A stretch of DNA of 64,000 nucleotides from JBLNDJ01 sp050261515 (lineage in GTDB: Bacteria > Acidobacteriota > Terriglobia > Bryobacterales > Bryobacteraceae), in contig JBLNDJ010000025.1 in assembly GCA_050261515.1 (NCBI GenBank), forward strand, positions 4,294-68,293, written 5' to 3'. The notes under the pieces were generated by a model. It did not search any database. It was not told where the DNA came from and was given only the letters and a program-made list of their open reading frames with translations. This document shows, piece by piece, positions 35,653 to 44,530 of this stretch. The translations under genes and the position numbers were made by a program. Numbering within the stretch: position 1 is the first letter of the stretch; each line of letters begins with the position of its first letter.

Positions 35653-35916
35653 ATGATACGATTGAACGCGATGCTATTCTGCGCGCGAGTCGATCCCCAA
35701 CGAGCGATCGGACGCTCCCCCGACCACCTGAGCCTGGACGAGCTCGCCGCGCTCGAAGGCAAGTTCGTGGCGCTCGAGATCTACACGCCGAAGTCTGTGC
35801 CGCTGCGGACGATCGAGGCCGTCGGCGACACGGCAGAAGACTGCATCCGCCAACTCGCCGCCCGAGGCCGCGACCCAAGGCATTTCGAATTCACAATGTT
35901 GAAGGCGCGGCGCTGA
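35653..35916 (+). CDS. Small hypothetical protein
   Basis: An 87-residue protein (MIRLNAMLFCARVDPQRAIG...) with a helix then a short beta region. A second in-frame ATG six codons in (35671) is possible. It lies between the CoA-transferase and tRNA-Pro and has normal codon use for the region. No family is recognised. Confidence 0.6.
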   Translation: MIRLNAMLFCARVDPQRAIGRSPDHLSLDELAALEGKFVALEIYTPKSVPLRTIEAVGDTAEDCIRQLAARGRDPRHFEFTMLKARR

Positions 35917-35927
35917 GGCGGTACACT
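35899..35927 (+). promoter_or_regulatory. Sigma-70 promoter for tRNA-Pro
   Basis: TTGAAG (35899-35904), a 17-bp spacer, and TACACT (35922-35927) end 15 bp before the mature tRNA 5' end. It overlaps the 3' end of the small gene at 35653. Confidence 0.6.
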
Positions 35928-35942
35928 GAGAAGGTTCGCCGT

Positions 35943-36020
35943 CGGGGCGTGGCTCAGCCTGGCTAGAGCGCCTGGTTCGGGACCAGGAGGTCGGTGGTTC
36001 GAATCCACTCGCCCCGACCA
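35943..36020 (+). tRNA. tRNA-Pro (CGG)
   Basis: Acceptor arms CGGGGCG and CGCCCCG pair fully. The D arm is GCTC/GAGC, the anticodon stem CCTGG/CCAGG carries the loop TTCGGGA with anticodon CGG, and the T arm GGTGG/CCACT holds TTCGAAT. The CCA end is encoded. The 3' part is also an integration site: the last 46 bp recur inverted at 60671-60716. Confidence 0.95.
35975..36020 (+). repeat. Attachment-site core (left) in tRNA-Pro
   Basis: The 46 bp from the anticodon loop to CCA are identical to the reverse complement of 60671-60716. Tyrosine integrases commonly use the 3' half of tRNA genes in this way. Confidence 0.75.
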
Positions 36021-36059
36021 AATTCCTCAAAGACTTACAGACAATCCCACCTGAAACCA

Positions 36060-36078
36060 GGGTCCAAACAGGGTCCAA
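36060..36078 (+). promoter_or_regulatory. Candidate integrase arm-type sites (left)
   Basis: GGGTCCAA at 36060-36067 and 36071-36078, an 11-bp period, 40 bp after the tRNA end. The same octamer in the same spacing occurs as two pairs beside the right att copy. The 300 bp between the tRNA and the permease hold these sites and the 67-bp repeat but no gene. Confidence 0.6.
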
Positions 36079-36159
36079 AACCAAAAATTCCGCCAAAGCA
36101 GAGTCTGCACGTGGACTCTGTAGGTATGTAGGCATTGGGTGATTACAGTCTGCCTGAGT

Positions 36160-36226
36160 AAAATATGTTGCTCAGACAGGATTTCAAAATCGCCATATAG
36201 GAGCACCGTCCCACCATGCCTACAGG
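36160..36226 (+). repeat. 67-bp direct repeat, copy 1
   Basis: Matches 60915-60981 at 61 of 67 positions, same orientation. It begins AAAATATGTTGCTCAGACAG. Each copy sits 140-200 bp from an att core. It may be part of the element that used tRNA-Pro. Confidence 0.8.
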
Positions 36227-36321
36227 ACCGCCGCCCGTGGCCCAGGGGCGCGCCCGGGCGGCAAATTACGGTGCGGCACGGTGGATGCGCGGGTGCAAGG
36301 GCCCGTGACGGGCGGGTTCAG

Positions 36322-38952
36322 TTACTCGTGCCGTAGCGTCCGCATCGGATCCACGCGTGCGGCGCGTACCGCAGGAATCGCAACGGCGGCCGCCGCCACT
36401 AGGGCCAGCGCGGCGACCGCCGCCGCAATGGTCGAGCCGTCCTGCCCGCCCACCCCAAAGAGCAGTGACGCCGCGAAACGCCCACATCCGAGCATGAGAG
36501 GTATGCCGGCGGCAACGCCCGACGCGACGATCCAGGCGGACTCTCGCAAGAAGAGCGCGACGATGGCCGACCGCTGCGCGCCCATCGAGAGTCTGATTCC
36601 GATCTCCCGCGTTCGTCGCGATACCGCGAACGACAGTACGCCGTAGAGCCCGATAGCCGCCAGCGCCGCTGCTACCGCGCCGAGGAGCGTCGAAAGAAAC
36701 GCGAGCAGCCGTTCCCGCGAGAGAGCCTCGTTAATTTGCATCTCCATTGTCATCGCTGCTCCAAGCGGCACGCGCTGACCCAACTCTCGTACGATCGCCT
36801 GCAATCGCCCGATTGCCGCTGGCGCTAGCGACGTTGTTCGCGCGATGAGGTATAGCCGATCTGGAAAGCCGCCGTGTGTAACCGGCAAATACATCACAGC
36901 GTGCGGCTCCTCTCGGATGTACCGGAACTTCGACGTTCGCGCCACCCCGACCACGCGCACCTGCCGTCCCCCGCCATACGCGAACACCTTGCCCAACGCG
37001 TCGCCACCAAGGAATTGGCGGGCGAACTGCTCGTTCACAATCGCCGCGCCCTCGCCGTTCCGGCCGTCGCTGTCGTGGTCCGTGAAATCGCGACCCGCGA
37101 CCAATGGTGTCCCCAGTGCTCGAAAGTAGCCGCCGCTAATCCCCGTCCAATACGTGACCGGCCGTGCCGGGCCGGTCGCCGCGTAGCCGGGAATGCTTAA
37201 CACAATCGATTGCATGCTGCCTGAAAGCACGCTGAGTTGTGTGAAGGCCGCCGCCCGCGTCTCCGGCAGCTCGCGCGCCCGACGTAGGAACTCCGTAAAA
37301 AATGGCTCCGCCTGCTTTTCGTACCCGGTCTTGCTCAGGTCGACCGGCACAATCGCCACATTCTCCGCGTGCAGACCGAGGTCCACCGACCGGAGATTAT
37401 GCAGCGTCCTGGAAAACAGTGCCGCGCAAAACACGAGCGCCAGCGACAGCGCGATCTGCGCCGCGATCACTGCGCTCGAGAGCATCTGCCGCCGTGCGGG
37501 CCGCGCCAGGACCGTTCCTTGGATCGCCGATAACGGATCGGCCCGGGATGCGCGCCACGCGGGCAGCAGGCCGAATAGGACTCCGGCCAGCAGCGTAACT
37601 GCAGCAGAGAAACTGAAGACCAGCGCATCCGGACGTACGAGCTTCATCAGCCCATCCGCTTGCGGCAATAGACGTAGCAGCACTTGGATCAGCACTAGCG
37701 CCAAGATCCATCCGCCTACGCCGCCGGCCACCGCAAGCAGTGCGGCCTCCGTCAGGAATTGTCGGAACAGCACCGCTCGCGACGCCCCTATCGCCGCTCG
37801 CATTCCGGCTTCCCGCGTCCGCTCCACTGACCGGACCAACAGCAACGCGGAAACGTTGGCGCAAGCCGCCAGCAGTAGCACGCCCACAAGCAAGAGCAGC
37901 ACCAATACCGGTTTGCCCATCTGCTCCTGTCTGGAATTGATTCCTTGGCTCCCGTCAAAGAGGAGGAAATCATCGTGCGGCCCCATCTGCGGGCCGGTGA
38001 CTCTCTGAATCTGCCGCCCTGTGACGTTCAGCCACGCCATCGCCTGTGCCGCTGTGATGCCCGGCTTCAGCCGCGCGATCAGAAACAGAAAGCTGGCGGA
38101 GTCATCGCGCTTCATCCCCAAGAGAGTCTCAGCCATCGATGTGGGCGCCTGTAAATCGCTCGGCTCGTGCAGGGAAGCGCCCGCAAACCCGCGCTCCGTC
38201 ACGCCCACAATCTGGAACGGCTGCCCATTCAGCAGCACGCGACGCCCAACGACCGCGGCATCGCCTGCGAACCGATTCTGCCATAACTTGTAGCTAATGA
38301 CGCATATCGGGCTCGCGCCCTCGGCCCCGTCGTCGCTCTCGTCCAGCAGCCGCCCAGCCGCTGGCCGGACTCCAAGCATCCGATAATAGTTGCCGCTCAC
38401 CGATTCCGCCCGGAGCCGCTCGGTCTCCTCTCGATCCGTAAGCGTCACATCCTCCTGGGTCATTGCCAGCACGTCTTCGAAATCCCCCGGCTGCTTTCGC
38501 AACTCCTTGAAGAACGCATACGAAAAACAGCAGTTCTCCATGTGGAATTGTTCGTTCTTCTGCCGGAGGATAGTCAGCCGGGCCGCGTCCGCGACCGGAA
38601 GCTTTTTGACATGAATCGCATTGGCGAACGAAAACACTGCCGTGTTGGCCCCCAGTGCAACTGCCATCGAGACTACCGCCACGGCCGTGAACGCCGGCCG
38701 GCGCGCCATGCTACGCAGCGCCCAACGTAAGTCGCGAACTGGCGTGTCGATCCAGCGCACCGTCCACTCCTCACGAGTGCGCTCCGCGATCCTGGTGGCA
38801 TTCCCAAACCAGCGTCGCGCCGTCATCTCTGCCTCGTCAGGCGTCATTCCGGCCGCCAGCCGCTCCTCGATCTCAAGATCGAGGTGCGCGGCCATCTCGG
38901 CGCGCAGGTCGTCTTCTCGCTTGCGCCGCCCGCACAGTTTGCTCCACCACAT
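36322..38952 (-). CDS. ADOP-family ABC transporter permease
   Basis: An 877-residue permease of the acidobacterial duplicated orphan permease group, built from two MacB-PCD/FtsX units. It has the extra N-terminal soluble segment of the group (EDDLRAEMAAHLDLEIEERL, ARRWFGNATR), a first helix after RPAFTAVAVVSMAVALGANT, periplasmic domains, and eight helices in all, with NVSALLLVRSVERTREAGMRAAIGA at the internal repeat. Start 38952 (MWWSKLCG) lies 4 bp after the padR stop. No ATPase is adjacent, as usual for this group. Substrate unknown. Confidence 0.92.
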   Translation of the reverse strand: MWWSKLCGRRKREDDLRAEMAAHLDLEIEERLAAGMTPDEAEMTARRWFGNATRIAERTREEWTVRWIDTPVRDLRWALRSMARRPAFTAVAVVSMAVALGANTAVFSFANAIHVKKLPVADAARLTILRQKNEQFHMENCCFSYAFFKELRKQPGDFEDVLAMTQEDVTLTDREETERLRAESVSGNYYRMLGVRPAAGRLLDESDDGAEGASPICVISYKLWQNRFAGDAAVVGRRVLLNGQPFQIVGVTERGFAGASLHEPSDLQAPTSMAETLLGMKRDDSASFLFLIARLKPGITAAQAMAWLNVTGRQIQRVTGPQMGPHDDFLLFDGSQGINSRQEQMGKPVLVLLLLVGVLLLAACANVSALLLVRSVERTREAGMRAAIGASRAVLFRQFLTEAALLAVAGGVGGWILALVLIQVLLRLLPQADGLMKLVRPDALVFSFSAAVTLLAGVLFGLLPAWRASRADPLSAIQGTVLARPARRQMLSSAVIAAQIALSLALVFCAALFSRTLHNLRSVDLGLHAENVAIVPVDLSKTGYEKQAEPFFTEFLRRARELPETRAAAFTQLSVLSGSMQSIVLSIPGYAATGPARPVTYWTGISGGYFRALGTPLVAGRDFTDHDSDGRNGEGAAIVNEQFARQFLGGDALGKVFAYGGGRQVRVVGVARTSKFRYIREEPHAVMYLPVTHGGFPDRLYLIARTTSLAPAAIGRLQAIVRELGQRVPLGAAMTMEMQINEALSRERLLAFLSTLLGAVAAALAAIGLYGVLSFAVSRRTREIGIRLSMGAQRSAIVALFLRESAWIVASGVAAGIPLMLGCGRFAASLLFGVGGQDGSTIAAAVAALALVAAAAVAIPAVRAARVDPMRTLRHE

Positions 38953-38956
38953 ACGC

Positions 38957-39307
38957 CTACACCTCCGGCGCCAGCACCCGCGCCATCGCCTCGACAAAGC
39001 GCCGCCACTGCGACGCTGCAGACATGACCTGCTTTCGTCCCGCCGCCGTGAGGCGGTAGTACTTCGCCCGCCGGCCATTCGGCGACTTCTTCCACTCCGC
39101 TGTTAACCAGCCGCGCTGCAGCAGCCGCTGCAGCGCCGGGTAAAGAGAACCGTTGTCCACGACGAACTCACGACGTGATTGGTGCTCCAGGAATTGCGCG
39201 ATACCGTAAGCATGATTCTCTCCCGCCTGTAGACTGCGGAGGATCAGCACATCAAGGGTGCCTTGCAGGAATTCGAGCGGTTCACGTAGATTGTCTACCG
39301 TAGACAT
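38957..39307 (-). CDS. PadR family transcriptional regulator
   Basis: A 116-residue winged-helix repressor: LQGTLDVLILRSLQAG, AYGIAQFLE, VDNGSLYPALQRLLQRGWL, and the wing KSPNGRRAKYYRLTAAGRK. It begins at ATG 39307 (MSTVDNLREP) rather than an upstream in-frame codon. PadR genes sit directly before ADOP permeases in Acidobacteria and probably control them. A short palindrome spans its start. Confidence 0.93.
   Translation of the reverse strand: MSTVDNLREPLEFLQGTLDVLILRSLQAGENHAYGIAQFLEHQSRREFVVDNGSLYPALQRLLQRGWLTAEWKKSPNGRRAKYYRLTAAGRKQVMSAASQWRRFVEAMARVLAPEV
39293..39305. promoter_or_regulatory. Candidate PadR operator
   Basis: GTCTACCGTAGAC is a perfect 6-bp inverted repeat around one C, touching the padR start codon. 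Autoregulation by PadR proteins is common, but this site is only a sequence guess. Confidence 0.35.
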
Positions 39308-39628
39308 ACTACGGATACTAAGGCCATTTGCTGGCGGTGTCAATCCCCAGGGCATCCAGGCAACGCGAAGCCGTGCTGAAACGTTTACGCGCCTTACAAC
39401 TCGCCGTTAGCTCTGCGGCCAGATCTGCGATAAACCGCAAAAGGAGTCTTATCCAAATATGTAGGCGCTTGAAAACAACAGGAATAAAACATTTGACCTC
39501 CGCGATGTTCTGTTGCGATAATCCCGGCAGCTAAACGCGCGGCGCCGGGACGCCGCGACTCAAAACTCCTTCCCGCTCCTGGTCAGGAGAAGTGTTTCCT
39601 TCGGCAGTTCATCGAGCACAGCCCACGT
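39308..39628. other. Intergenic stretch, no convincing gene
   Basis: About 320 bp upstream of the divergent padR gene and of the phage-like segment. The only structure noticed is CTCCTG-GT-CAGGAG at 39576-39589, 40 bp before the first phage-region gene. Confidence 0.5.
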
Positions 39629-39982
39629 ATGTCCGGACGCCTCATCCCCTTCTACTCGTACAACGGTGCGTACATCGACCACATCGCAATCAAGCGCGCG
39701 GAGCGGCTTGAGCAGATGGGGCGCGCTAAAGTCGTGCGCCACCGTAAGGGCCACGTTAACCGTGTCGTCCTGTTGCGAGGCAAAGACGATCCAAAACCGA
39801 CGAACCTGCGGGATTACCAGGGAAAAGTCTACTCATTCGAGCAGCCTCTCGACGATGGCCACCACGCTTGGAAATTGCGGCCGCTGCAGGGCGGCCGGAG
39901 CGAGGTGAACCTCGCGCCCGTCAGCGTGCGGCCGATCTTCATTCGCGTGCTCCTGGACTGTCTCGTCGGGAGCGCGGCATGA
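39629..39982 (+). CDS. Phage-region hypothetical protein
   Basis: A 117-residue basic protein (MSGRLIPFYSYNGAYIDHIA..., MGRAKVVRHRKGHVNRVVLL, HHAWKLRPLQGGR). The basic centre could bind nucleic acid. The stop overlaps the next ATG (ATGA at 39979). It starts the phage-like gene run. No family recognised. Confidence 0.6.
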   Translation: MSGRLIPFYSYNGAYIDHIAIKRAERLEQMGRAKVVRHRKGHVNRVVLLRGKDDPKPTNLRDYQGKVYSFEQPLDDGHHAWKLRPLQGGRSEVNLAPVSVRPIFIRVLLDCLVGSAA

Positions 39983-40271
39983 GCGGCCGTCCGTTCAGCA
40001 CGTCGGCTTCCATAGGTACTACCGGGCGAAAAACGCCGGCGCGTTTCGCGATGGCACCATTTCGCTACCGTCTGAACAAATATTAGGCTGCCGGGTGCCG
40101 CGGCCCTGGGGCGCCCTGGGCGACCCGGCATGCCGGCTGGTAGGTTGGGTCGCCCGACTGCGGTCCGGCGCGACGTGGGCGTCCCTGGCGCGAACCCGGG
40201 CGGCAATTTCTGGCAGTTCTGGTCAACTCGGTTTGACCCGTAGGCGCCGCCTCCCGCTTTCCTTCGAATGA
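39979..40271 (+). pseudogene. Frameshifted small phage-region ORF
   Basis: An ATG at 39979 overlaps the previous stop, and a TGA at 40269-40271 overlaps the methyltransferase ATG at 40268. Both are the ATGA couplings used across this gene run, but they lie in different frames. The first frame gives MSGRPF then noise and stops at 40086; the second gives HVGFHRYYRAKNAGAF and is open to 40271. One indel would join them into a gene of about 97 codons. Confidence 0.4.
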
Positions 40272-41797
40272 GCACGGCTTCCATAACGCCCGCGATGGCG
40301 CGGCGCATCGAACTGTGGCCGCCCGACAGGCTGAGGCCGTACGCGAAGAACGCACGGACGCACTCGGACGAGCAGGTTGCCCAGATCGCGGCGTCGATCG
40401 TGGAGTTCGGGTTCGTGAATCCGGTCCTCGTCGATACCAACGACGGGATCATCGCTGGCCACGGTCGGCTCCTGGCCGCCCGCAAGCTGGGCCTCGCCGA
40501 GGTGCCGGTGGTGGTTCTGGATCACCTTACCGAGACGCAGCGGCGCGCCTACATCATCGCCGACAACAAGCTGGCGATGAACGCCGGGTGGGACGAGAAG
40601 GTCCTGGCCACGGAGCTGCGCGATCTGGCCGATGACGGCGTGCGGTTGGCGCTGATTGGGTTCTCCGACGAAGAACTGGAGGACCTCCTGGCCGAGGGCG
40701 AGCCCCAGCCGGAGGACGAGGCCGCGGAGGACATTCCCGAGGAGCCGGCCGCACCGGTCACCAAGCCCGGAGACGTCTGGACAATCGGCCGGCACCGCCT
40801 GATCTGCGGGGACTGCCGCGACCTCGAAACGGTTTCGAACCTGATCGCAGGCGGCATCGTGAACCTCGCGATCACATCGCCGCCGTACGCGACGCAGCGC
40901 GAGTATGACTCCTCGAGCGGGTTCACGCCGATCCGGCCGGAGGAGTACGTGGACTGGTTCCGGGCGGTGGCGGCTAATATTGAACGCTTTCTGGCCGACG
41001 ACGGCTCCTATTTCCTGAACATCAAAGAGCACGCCGACGACGGGGAGCGCAGCTTGTACGTGAAGGATCTGGTGCTGGCTCACAAGCGGCTCTGGGGCTG
41101 GCGCTTCGTGGACGAGTTCTGCTGGCGGAAGACCGACAACGGCGTGCCTGGCGGTTGGAACAACCGCTTCAAGAACGCGTGGGAACCTGTGTTCCATTTC
41201 TGCCGCCAGCAGCAGATCAAGTTCCGGCCGAAGCGGGTCGGACACGAGTCCGAGGACTGCTTCGACTACTCGCCGAATAACCCGAAGTCGCGATCCGGGA
41301 GCGGGCTGCTGGGCACGGGCGCGCGGGGCAGCGCCGCCGGCAAGGCCGGCGCCACCGATTTGCAGGGGCGCTACCAGGGTGTGGCCCGGCCCTCGAACGT
41401 CCTCGAGGTGAAGACCGAATCCTCCCAGGGATCTCACTCTGCGCCGTTCCCGCGCGCGCTGGTTGAGTTCTTCCTGTTGGCGTTTAGCGACCGGGGCGAC
41501 CTGGTGTTCGATCCATTTATGGGTTCGGGGACCACGATGGCAGCCGCGGAAGTACTGGGCCGGGTGGGCTGCGGCTGTGAGATCTCCCCCGCCTACTGCG
41601 ATGTGATCGTGCGCCGGATGATGAACTTGACCGCCGAGGACCCGGTGCTGCTGCAGACCGCGGAGCCGTTCGCCGCCGTGGCTGCGGCGCGCGGCGTGGC
41701 AATCGAGCAGGCATTGAATCCGAAGGCCCAGGACTCGCGCGCGATCAAGCATCACGGGCCGAACCCGCACTACGGCGCACGCAGGAAGGCGTCGTGA
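40268..41797 (+). CDS. ParB-nuclease-domain DNA methyltransferase, phage type
   Basis: A 509-residue protein. Residues 15-110 are a ParB/Srx-like domain (YAKNARTHSDEQVAQIAASI, GFVNPVLVD, IIAGHGRLLAARKLG). Residues 140-450 are a DNA methylase with TSPPY before FDPFMGSGTT, the order of the beta class of N4/N6 amino-methyltransferases. Such fusions are common in prophages beside the terminase and probably protect phage DNA. Its stop overlaps the next start (GTGA). Confidence 0.93.
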   Translation: MSTASITPAMARRIELWPPDRLRPYAKNARTHSDEQVAQIAASIVEFGFVNPVLVDTNDGIIAGHGRLLAARKLGLAEVPVVVLDHLTETQRRAYIIADNKLAMNAGWDEKVLATELRDLADDGVRLALIGFSDEELEDLLAEGEPQPEDEAAEDIPEEPAAPVTKPGDVWTIGRHRLICGDCRDLETVSNLIAGGIVNLAITSPPYATQREYDSSSGFTPIRPEEYVDWFRAVAANIERFLADDGSYFLNIKEHADDGERSLYVKDLVLAHKRLWGWRFVDEFCWRKTDNGVPGGWNNRFKNAWEPVFHFCRQQQIKFRPKRVGHESEDCFDYSPNNPKSRSGSGLLGTGARGSAAGKAGATDLQGRYQGVARPSNVLEVKTESSQGSHSAPFPRALVEFFLLAFSDRGDLVFDPFMGSGTTMAAAEVLGRVGCGCEISPAYCDVIVRRMMNLTAEDPVLLQTAEPFAAVAAARGVAIEQALNPKAQDSRAIKHHGPNPHYGARRKAS

Positions 41798-42060
41798 GGA
41801 CGAACATCCAGATCGAGCAGTGGCCGATCGACCGCCTGGCCAAGATCGAATACGAAGAACGCGTCGGCAGCCTGGTTTCGAAGGATGAGGTCCAAGTGGC
41901 CGCGTTCAACCTGGGGCGGCAGGCCCGCGATGCCATGCTGAACATCCCCGGCCGGCTCGCGGCGCAGCTCGCGGCCGAGATGGATGAGGCGAAGTGCTAC
42001 GAGTTCCTTGATAACGAGATCCGGAAGGCCCTGAATGGCTTTGCAGAGAGCATCGGCTGA
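41794..42060 (+). CDS. Phage terminase small subunit-like protein
   Basis: An 88-residue protein with GTG start. RQARDAMLNIPGRLAAQLAA matches the C-terminal region of Nu1/terminase small subunit proteins; the DNA-binding N-terminus is short or missing. It overlaps the large subunit by 26 nt, the expected order. Could be an N-terminally trimmed small terminase. Confidence 0.7.
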   Translation: MRTNIQIEQWPIDRLAKIEYEERVGSLVSKDEVQVAAFNLGRQARDAMLNIPGRLAAQLAAEMDEAKCYEFLDNEIRKALNGFAESIG

Positions 42061-43963
42061 GGAAGTCTACGGGGCCGCGCTGGCTTCCGGCTTTCGGCCG
42101 GACCCGGTGCTCACAATTTCGCAGTGGGCCGACCGCTACCGCACGCTCTCGCAGCGCGCGAGCGCGGAGCCGGGCCGGTGGCGCACCGATCGTACGCCGT
42201 ACCTGCGCGAGATCATGGACTGCCTTTCGCCAACCTCTCCGATCGAGCGCACGGTCTTCATGAAGGGCGCGCAGATCGGCGGGACCGAGTGCGGGAATAA
42301 CTGGATCGGGTATGTGATCCACCAGGCGCCGGGACCGATGATGGCGGTCCAACCGACCGTCGAGATGGCCAAGCGGAACTCGAAGCAGCGCATCGATCCG
42401 CTGATCGAAGAGTCGGAGGTGCTGCGCGCGCTGGTCCACGACCCGCGGTCGCGCGATTCGGGCAACACGGTTCTGGCGAAGGAGTTTCCAGGTGGCGTGC
42501 TGGTGATGACCGGCGCCAACTCCGCCGTCGGCCTCCGGTCGATGGCAGCGCGGTATCTGTTCCTCGACGAGGTGGACGGATATCCGGGCGATGTGGATGG
42601 TGAGGGCGACCCGATCAACCTCGCCATGGCGCGCACGCGCACGTTCGCCCGCCGCAAGGTGTTCCTGGTCTCAACGCCCAAGATCACCGGCATGAGCCGG
42701 ATCGAGGCGGCCTACGAAGAGAGCGACAAGCGGCTGTACTTCGTCCCGTGCCCCACCTGCCGCGAGTTCCAGGTTTTGAAGTTTCCGCAACTCCGCTGGC
42801 CGAAGGGTGAGACGGCCAAGGCGGTTTACGTCTGCGAGCACTGCGGGCAGGAGATCCAGAACCACCAGAAGCAGTGGATGCTGCCCCGCGGACAATGGCG
42901 GGCGACCGCGAAGGGCGACGGCAAAACAGCAGGTTTCCACCTGTCGAGCTTGTATTCGCCGGTGGGCTGGTTCTCGTGGGGCGAGGCGGCCAAGCAGTTC
43001 GAGCAGGCGCAGAAGAACCCGGCGCTGCTCCAGGTGTTCGTGAACACGGTCCTGGGCGAGACATGGACGCTGCTGGGTGAGGCTCCGGACTGGAAGAAGC
43101 TCTACGATCGCCGCGAGCAGTATAAGGTCGGCCTCGTTCCGCGCGGCGGCATCTTTCTGACGGCCGGCGCGGACGTCCAGCGGGACCGCATCGAAGTGGA
43201 GGTCATCGCCTGGGGCCGCGGTAAGGAATCCTGGTCTGTCGATTACCGCGTGTTCGAAGGCGATACATCGCGCGCGCAGGTGTGGGAGAAACTGACCGGC
43301 CTGCTCAACGAGACGTTCACGACTACGACCGGCCTCGAGTTGCCGGTCATCCAGATGGCCGTGGACTCCGGGTACGCCACGACAGAGGTCTATGAGTGGG
43401 CGCGGCGGCAGGGGAATCGGGTTCTCGTCGTCAAGGGCGACTCGCGCGCTCCGGCGATCCTGGGCGCGGCGTCTCCGATCGAAGTTGGACCCCTCGGCGT
43501 CAAGATCAAGCGCGGCGTGAAGGTCTGGCCGGTCAACTCCGGCATGGCGAAGGAGGAGTTGTACCGCTGGCTTCGCCTGGAACGCCCGACTGACGAGGAT
43601 CTAGAGCAGGGAATCGCGTTCCCGCCCGGTTATTGCCATTTTCCGCGATACAGCGAGGAGTACTTCAAGCAGATCACCGCCGAGCAGTTGGTAGCGAAAC
43701 TCGTGAAGGGCTACCGCCGCCTGGAATGGCAGAAGATGCGCGAGCGCAACGAAGCATTGGACTGTCGAGTGTATGCTCGCGCGGCGGCGGCACGAGTCGG
43801 CCTGGACCGTTTCCAGGAGAAGCACTGGCGCGTTGTGGCGGAACGCATGGGCGTCCCGGCGGCAGCCGTGCCGCAGCAACATCGGGTTCCGCAGGCGCCG
43901 ACGCCGAAACCACCGATTCAGTCGCGGCGTAACCGGCGTGTAATCGGCCGTTTTGGGATGTGA
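42035..43963 (+). CDS. Phage terminase large subunit, GpA family
   Basis: A 642-residue packaging motor protein of the lambda GpA family. The N-terminal ATPase starts ISQWADRYRTLS and has FMKGAQIGGTE (Walker A-like) and RYLFLDEVDGYPGD (Walker B). A zinc-ribbon-like CPTC...CEHC occurs near residue 235-265, and the C-terminal nuclease follows ITAGADVQRDRIEVEV. Full length, with no frameshift seen. Confidence 0.95.
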   Translation: MALQRASAEEVYGAALASGFRPDPVLTISQWADRYRTLSQRASAEPGRWRTDRTPYLREIMDCLSPTSPIERTVFMKGAQIGGTECGNNWIGYVIHQAPGPMMAVQPTVEMAKRNSKQRIDPLIEESEVLRALVHDPRSRDSGNTVLAKEFPGGVLVMTGANSAVGLRSMAARYLFLDEVDGYPGDVDGEGDPINLAMARTRTFARRKVFLVSTPKITGMSRIEAAYEESDKRLYFVPCPTCREFQVLKFPQLRWPKGETAKAVYVCEHCGQEIQNHQKQWMLPRGQWRATAKGDGKTAGFHLSSLYSPVGWFSWGEAAKQFEQAQKNPALLQVFVNTVLGETWTLLGEAPDWKKLYDRREQYKVGLVPRGGIFLTAGADVQRDRIEVEVIAWGRGKESWSVDYRVFEGDTSRAQVWEKLTGLLNETFTTTTGLELPVIQMAVDSGYATTEVYEWARRQGNRVLVVKGDSRAPAILGAASPIEVGPLGVKIKRGVKVWPVNSGMAKEELYRWLRLERPTDEDLEQGIAFPPGYCHFPRYSEEYFKQITAEQLVAKLVKGYRRLEWQKMRERNEALDCRVYARAAAARVGLDRFQEKHWRVVAERMGVPAAAVPQQHRVPQAPTPKPPIQSRRNRRVIGRFGM

Positions 43964-43966
43964 ACG

Positions 43967-44179
43967 ATGGCGAACACGTTTACCGACCAGCAAGTTCAGG
44001 ATTCGCTCGACCGGATCGCCTCGCCCGAGAAGCGCGTTGTTGCTCCGGACGGGCGCGCGGTGGAGTACCGCTCGACCGATGAGGAGATCAAGGCGCAGCA
44101 GTACATGGTAAATGCGAACCGCTCCGCCGCCGGCACGCGCCGCCGCCAGACCCGCCTGATGTCGAGCAAGGGTCTCTAA
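43967..44179 (+). CDS. gpW-like head-tail joining protein
   Basis: A 70-residue protein. VVAPDGRAVEYRSTDEEIKAQQ then RRRQTRL resembles lambda gpW (KDGRRVEFTATSVSDLKKY then QRRR), and it lies directly after the large terminase as gpW does. It would close the filled head for tail joining. Confidence 0.75.
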   Translation: MANTFTDQQVQDSLDRIASPEKRVVAPDGRAVEYRSTDEEIKAQQYMVNANRSAAGTRRRQTRLMSSKGL

Positions 44180-44182
44180 CCG

Positions 44183-44493
44183 GTGTTCAAGTTTTCGAGC
44201 TTTCTAGCCCGCTTCAAGCGGGGCGGGAGCGGTGTGCCCACGAGCCAGCCGCCGCGGCGCGCGAGCGCATTCCCGTATGAGGGCGCAACGACTGGGCGGC
44301 GTCTGGGGACGTGTCCTCGCACGTGGACGCCGCGCCGGTCGGCGCCGAGGCGCAGTTGAACGCCGCCGCCACGCAGATCGCGGCCACCAAGCACATCACC
44401 TTCGCGCAGGCGTACGTAGAGGCGATGAGGCTGAACCCGACTCTTTATTCGCAGTACCTCGCTGAGAAGTCGGCCACGGTGAAGCCGAACTAG
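44183..44493 (+). pseudogene. Deletion fusion of phage portal start and prohead protease end
   Basis: The first ~38 codons from GTG 44183 (MFKFSSFLARFKRGG, PPRRASAFPYEGA) look like the N-terminus of a lambda-type portal protein. After about 44300 the frame that stays open (44311-44493; AAATQIAATKHITFAQAY, NPTLYSQYLAEK) looks like the C-terminus of a ClpP/S49-type prohead protease. About 2-3 kb of portal and protease sequence has been lost between them. Confidence 0.75.
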
Positions 44494-44530
44494 CACCGGC
44501 GAGCCAATCCACTGAAAAGGAGAAACGACG

